Shown here piece by piece: positions 62,530-64,000 of a DNA stretch of 64,000 bases. A program made the position numbers and the translations under genes. Source of the stretch: Saksenaea vasiformis B4078 (Eukaryota > Mucoromycota > Mucoromycetes > Mucorales > Saksenaeaceae). The number at the start of each line of letters is the position of its first letter. The first letter of the stretch is position 1. Under the pieces are notes generated by a model. The model saw only the letters and a list, made by a program, of their open reading frames with translations. It was not told the origin of the DNA and ran no database searches. The stretch lies in the NCBI GenBank assembly GCA_000697055.1, contig JNDT01002360.1, forward strand, positions 225,227 to 289,226. The letters are read 5' to 3'.

Positions 62530-62833
62530 ATGAATCGAAAAACTGAAATCACAGAAACATTGGATAGTACGTCTAGAACAGATCTCGACGTTTGGATGAG
62601 CTAATGCGAATTGCTACACGCAGTCCTTCATGAAGTGTCCACTCTTTTAAATACGGGACTGGACCGTGAAACGCTAAAGCTATGTATAGCCATGTGTGAA
62701 AGAAATATCAACCCCGAAGCTCTTGCGGTAAGCAGTGCTGATCTAATATGACCAATTAAGCTAAATGATTAAATCATCATAGGCCGTCATCAAAGACTTG
62801 CAGTATGAGAAAAATAAACAAGTTAATCGATAA
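62530..62833 (+). CDS. MZT1: MOZART1, mitotic-spindle organising protein 1
   Basis: Small subunit of the gamma-tubulin complex needed for microtubule nucleation at spindle pole bodies. Three tiny exons: [12 protein letters not shown](I), then [20 protein letters not shown] and [14 protein letters not shown], then [16 protein letters not shown] and TAA 62831-62833. Introns are gtacgtc...cacgcag and gtaagc...catcatag, both in phase. The whole protein is about 63 residues, matching the 60-80 residue size of the family. The diagnostic block LNTGLD-ET-C-CE-INPEALA aligns with the family. No single exon is long enough for a simple ORF scan to find, so it is easily missed. Confidence 0.93.
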
Positions 62834-63342
62834 ATAGCTGTAATGAGTGTTTCAATTTCTTAACTGATAACTTTTGCTATCTTCCATACGGTTCTTCAAT
62901 TATCTAACACAGGTGCGAATGTAATTGAGATTTTCGTGGATTGAAAACACCGCAGCCCTTGCTATTCAACGTGAATCGTGGATATGACTATCGCTCCCTT
63001 TCCTTTCATGTAGGCGTGAGCACGTACCTTTGCTTAGCCGGGAAATCGAAAGGAGCTTGTTCTGATTGCTATTGTGGAAATCAAACTGGGTCAGCCATGA
63101 TTCCTTTTTGTCAACGAAACTTGAAGTGCCGGGTCTGTATGTTGCGCTCTTGGAGCTCTGACCTCTACCTGGAAAGTTCACCCGTACTCTCTGTATTGAT
63201 ATGACTTCCAGTCAATCGAATTTAGCGTGCACTGCAGATTGAAAAGTGTTCGTACGTTTGAGTAAACTCTGCAAATAGCAATAGAATACCATAGATGCTC
63301 TTACATCTTTTTACCATCGTTCCACATAACAAAAATTTTTTT
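62834..63342. other. Region between MZT1 and the Tc1 remnant
   Basis: ORFs on both strands at 62941-63204 overlap each other and show no domain. No Tc1 terminal repeat like that of the 31.9-kb element was found here by eye. Confidence 0.35.
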
Positions 63343-64000
63343 ATGTCACTTAAAGATATCTCAAACATCACTCACCAACGTAAAGGCGAATTTTCCGCAG
63401 AAGAGCGTGCCACGATTCACGGAATGAGACAGGCAGGAATGTCTTATGGTGCCATCGCCGACGTCAAAGAACTCGGCCGTTCAACCGTGCAGTACATCAT
63501 AAGAAACATAGACAAGTCAGGTTCGGCGTCTTCAAAACCACGTTCGGGGAGACGAAGAAGACCACTGAACGATCGCAGCGAGTCATCAAGCGTGCGATCC
63601 GCCAAAATCCGCGTGTTCCCTTGAAGTCTCATCACGCGACATTCTCCGAAACATGTATGAAAGTCGCGTTGAGCACATTTGCCACTGCCGTCCATGACCT
63701 TGGTTTTTATTCGCGCCGTCTTACCCGCAGACCAAAGTTGACGGCTGCACACAAAGAAAAACGGCTTCGCTGGGCAAAGGAACACGTAGCTTGGACCAAG
63801 GAGCAATGGGACAAGGTGATCTGGTCCGACGAGTCCAGATTCCGTGTCATCGGCAATGATGGCCGTGAACGCGTCTTGCGAAAGGATGGTGAGGCGCTTA
63901 TGGAGGAACACATTAAAGAAACGACGAAGTACGGTGGCGGATCAGTAATGGTGTGGGCCTGCTTCGACGCAAGCGGAGTTGGCCCAATTCAAGCAGTAGA
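63343..64000 (+). pseudogene. Tc1-type transposase, frameshifted and cut by the window edge
   Basis: Starts MSLKDISNITHQRKGEFSAE, then the HTH region GMRQAGMSYGAIADVKELGR, STVQYIIRNID and a basic RSGRRRRPL linker. At about 63563-63572 the reading shifts by one base. The original frame ends at 63624, while the shifted frame continues TERSQRVIKRAIRQNPRVPL, then LGFYSRRLTRRPKLTAAHK, VIWSDESRFRVIGNDGRERV and KYGGGSVMVWACF to the window end. The first catalytic Asp is present; the others lie outside. Related to but clearly diverged from the transposase at 32016-33101 (shared WSDESRFRV, GNDGR, RVLRKDGE). Confidence 0.85.

Overview
The window reads as nuclear DNA of an early-diverging filamentous fungus, most likely Mucoromycota (Mucorales-like). 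The evidence is that nearly every gene is split by short GT-AG introns (about 43-100 nt), the intergenic DNA is AT-rich and full of poly-A/T runs, and the gene set is eukaryotic and fungal (Zn2Cys6 factor, VTC polyphosphate polymerase, DYRK kinase, RasGEF, Prp5, MOZART1). The taxon is an inference; no rRNA or tRNA gene was recognised.

Layout. 1-2.2 kb: a degraded copy of a dispersed repeat (called family A here) and one hypothetical ORF. 2.3-6.2 kb (minus): DRG1/Rbg1 GTPase, then a PfkB-type (pseudouridine-kinase-like) sugar kinase. 6.5 kb: a CACTA-type MITE. 8.2-10.6 kb (plus): PP2A B56 regulatory subunit. 10.9-16.1 kb (minus): a single-pass membrane protein, a kelch membrane protein and an aspartic-protease-like secreted protein whose catalytic motifs are altered. 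16.1-19.6 kb: gene-poor, with a family A copy. 19.6-20.9 kb (minus): a seven-TM protein broken by an in-frame TAG. 21-23.5 kb: a tandem duplication and a small candidate gene.

23.5-33.4 kb is the accessory core. A full-length family A repeat runs directly into a Fanzor gene (eukaryotic TnpB homologue, a candidate RNA-guided nuclease). A second, divergent Fanzor gene follows on the same strand and carries an intact Tc1-like transposon, apparently inside its last intron. At 45.7-47.2 kb a third Fanzor remnant sits in a long inverted repeat whose two arms both encode the Fanzor C-terminus, with a second copy of the CACTA-type MITE nested inside. The three Fanzor loci differ from one another, so this looks like repeated invasion of one region rather than a local duplication.

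Between and beyond these are housekeeping genes: F-actin capping protein alpha (33.6-34.8), RasGEF (36.1-40.7, minus), the spliceosomal helicase Prp5 (41.6-45.4), VTC4 (47.7-49.8), a DYRK/Pom1-type kinase (50.7-55.0, minus), a promethin-like lipid-droplet protein (57.2-57.7), a Zn2Cys6 factor (58.5-59.3), cyclophilin A (60.5-61.3) and a tiny two-intron gene for MOZART1 (62.5-62.8). The window ends inside a second, frameshifted Tc1 transposase gene. Apart from the mobile elements no pathway cluster is evident; neighbouring genes look functionally independent. Exon joins were made by eye from GT-AG sites and frame, so spans are more reliable than internal exon edges.
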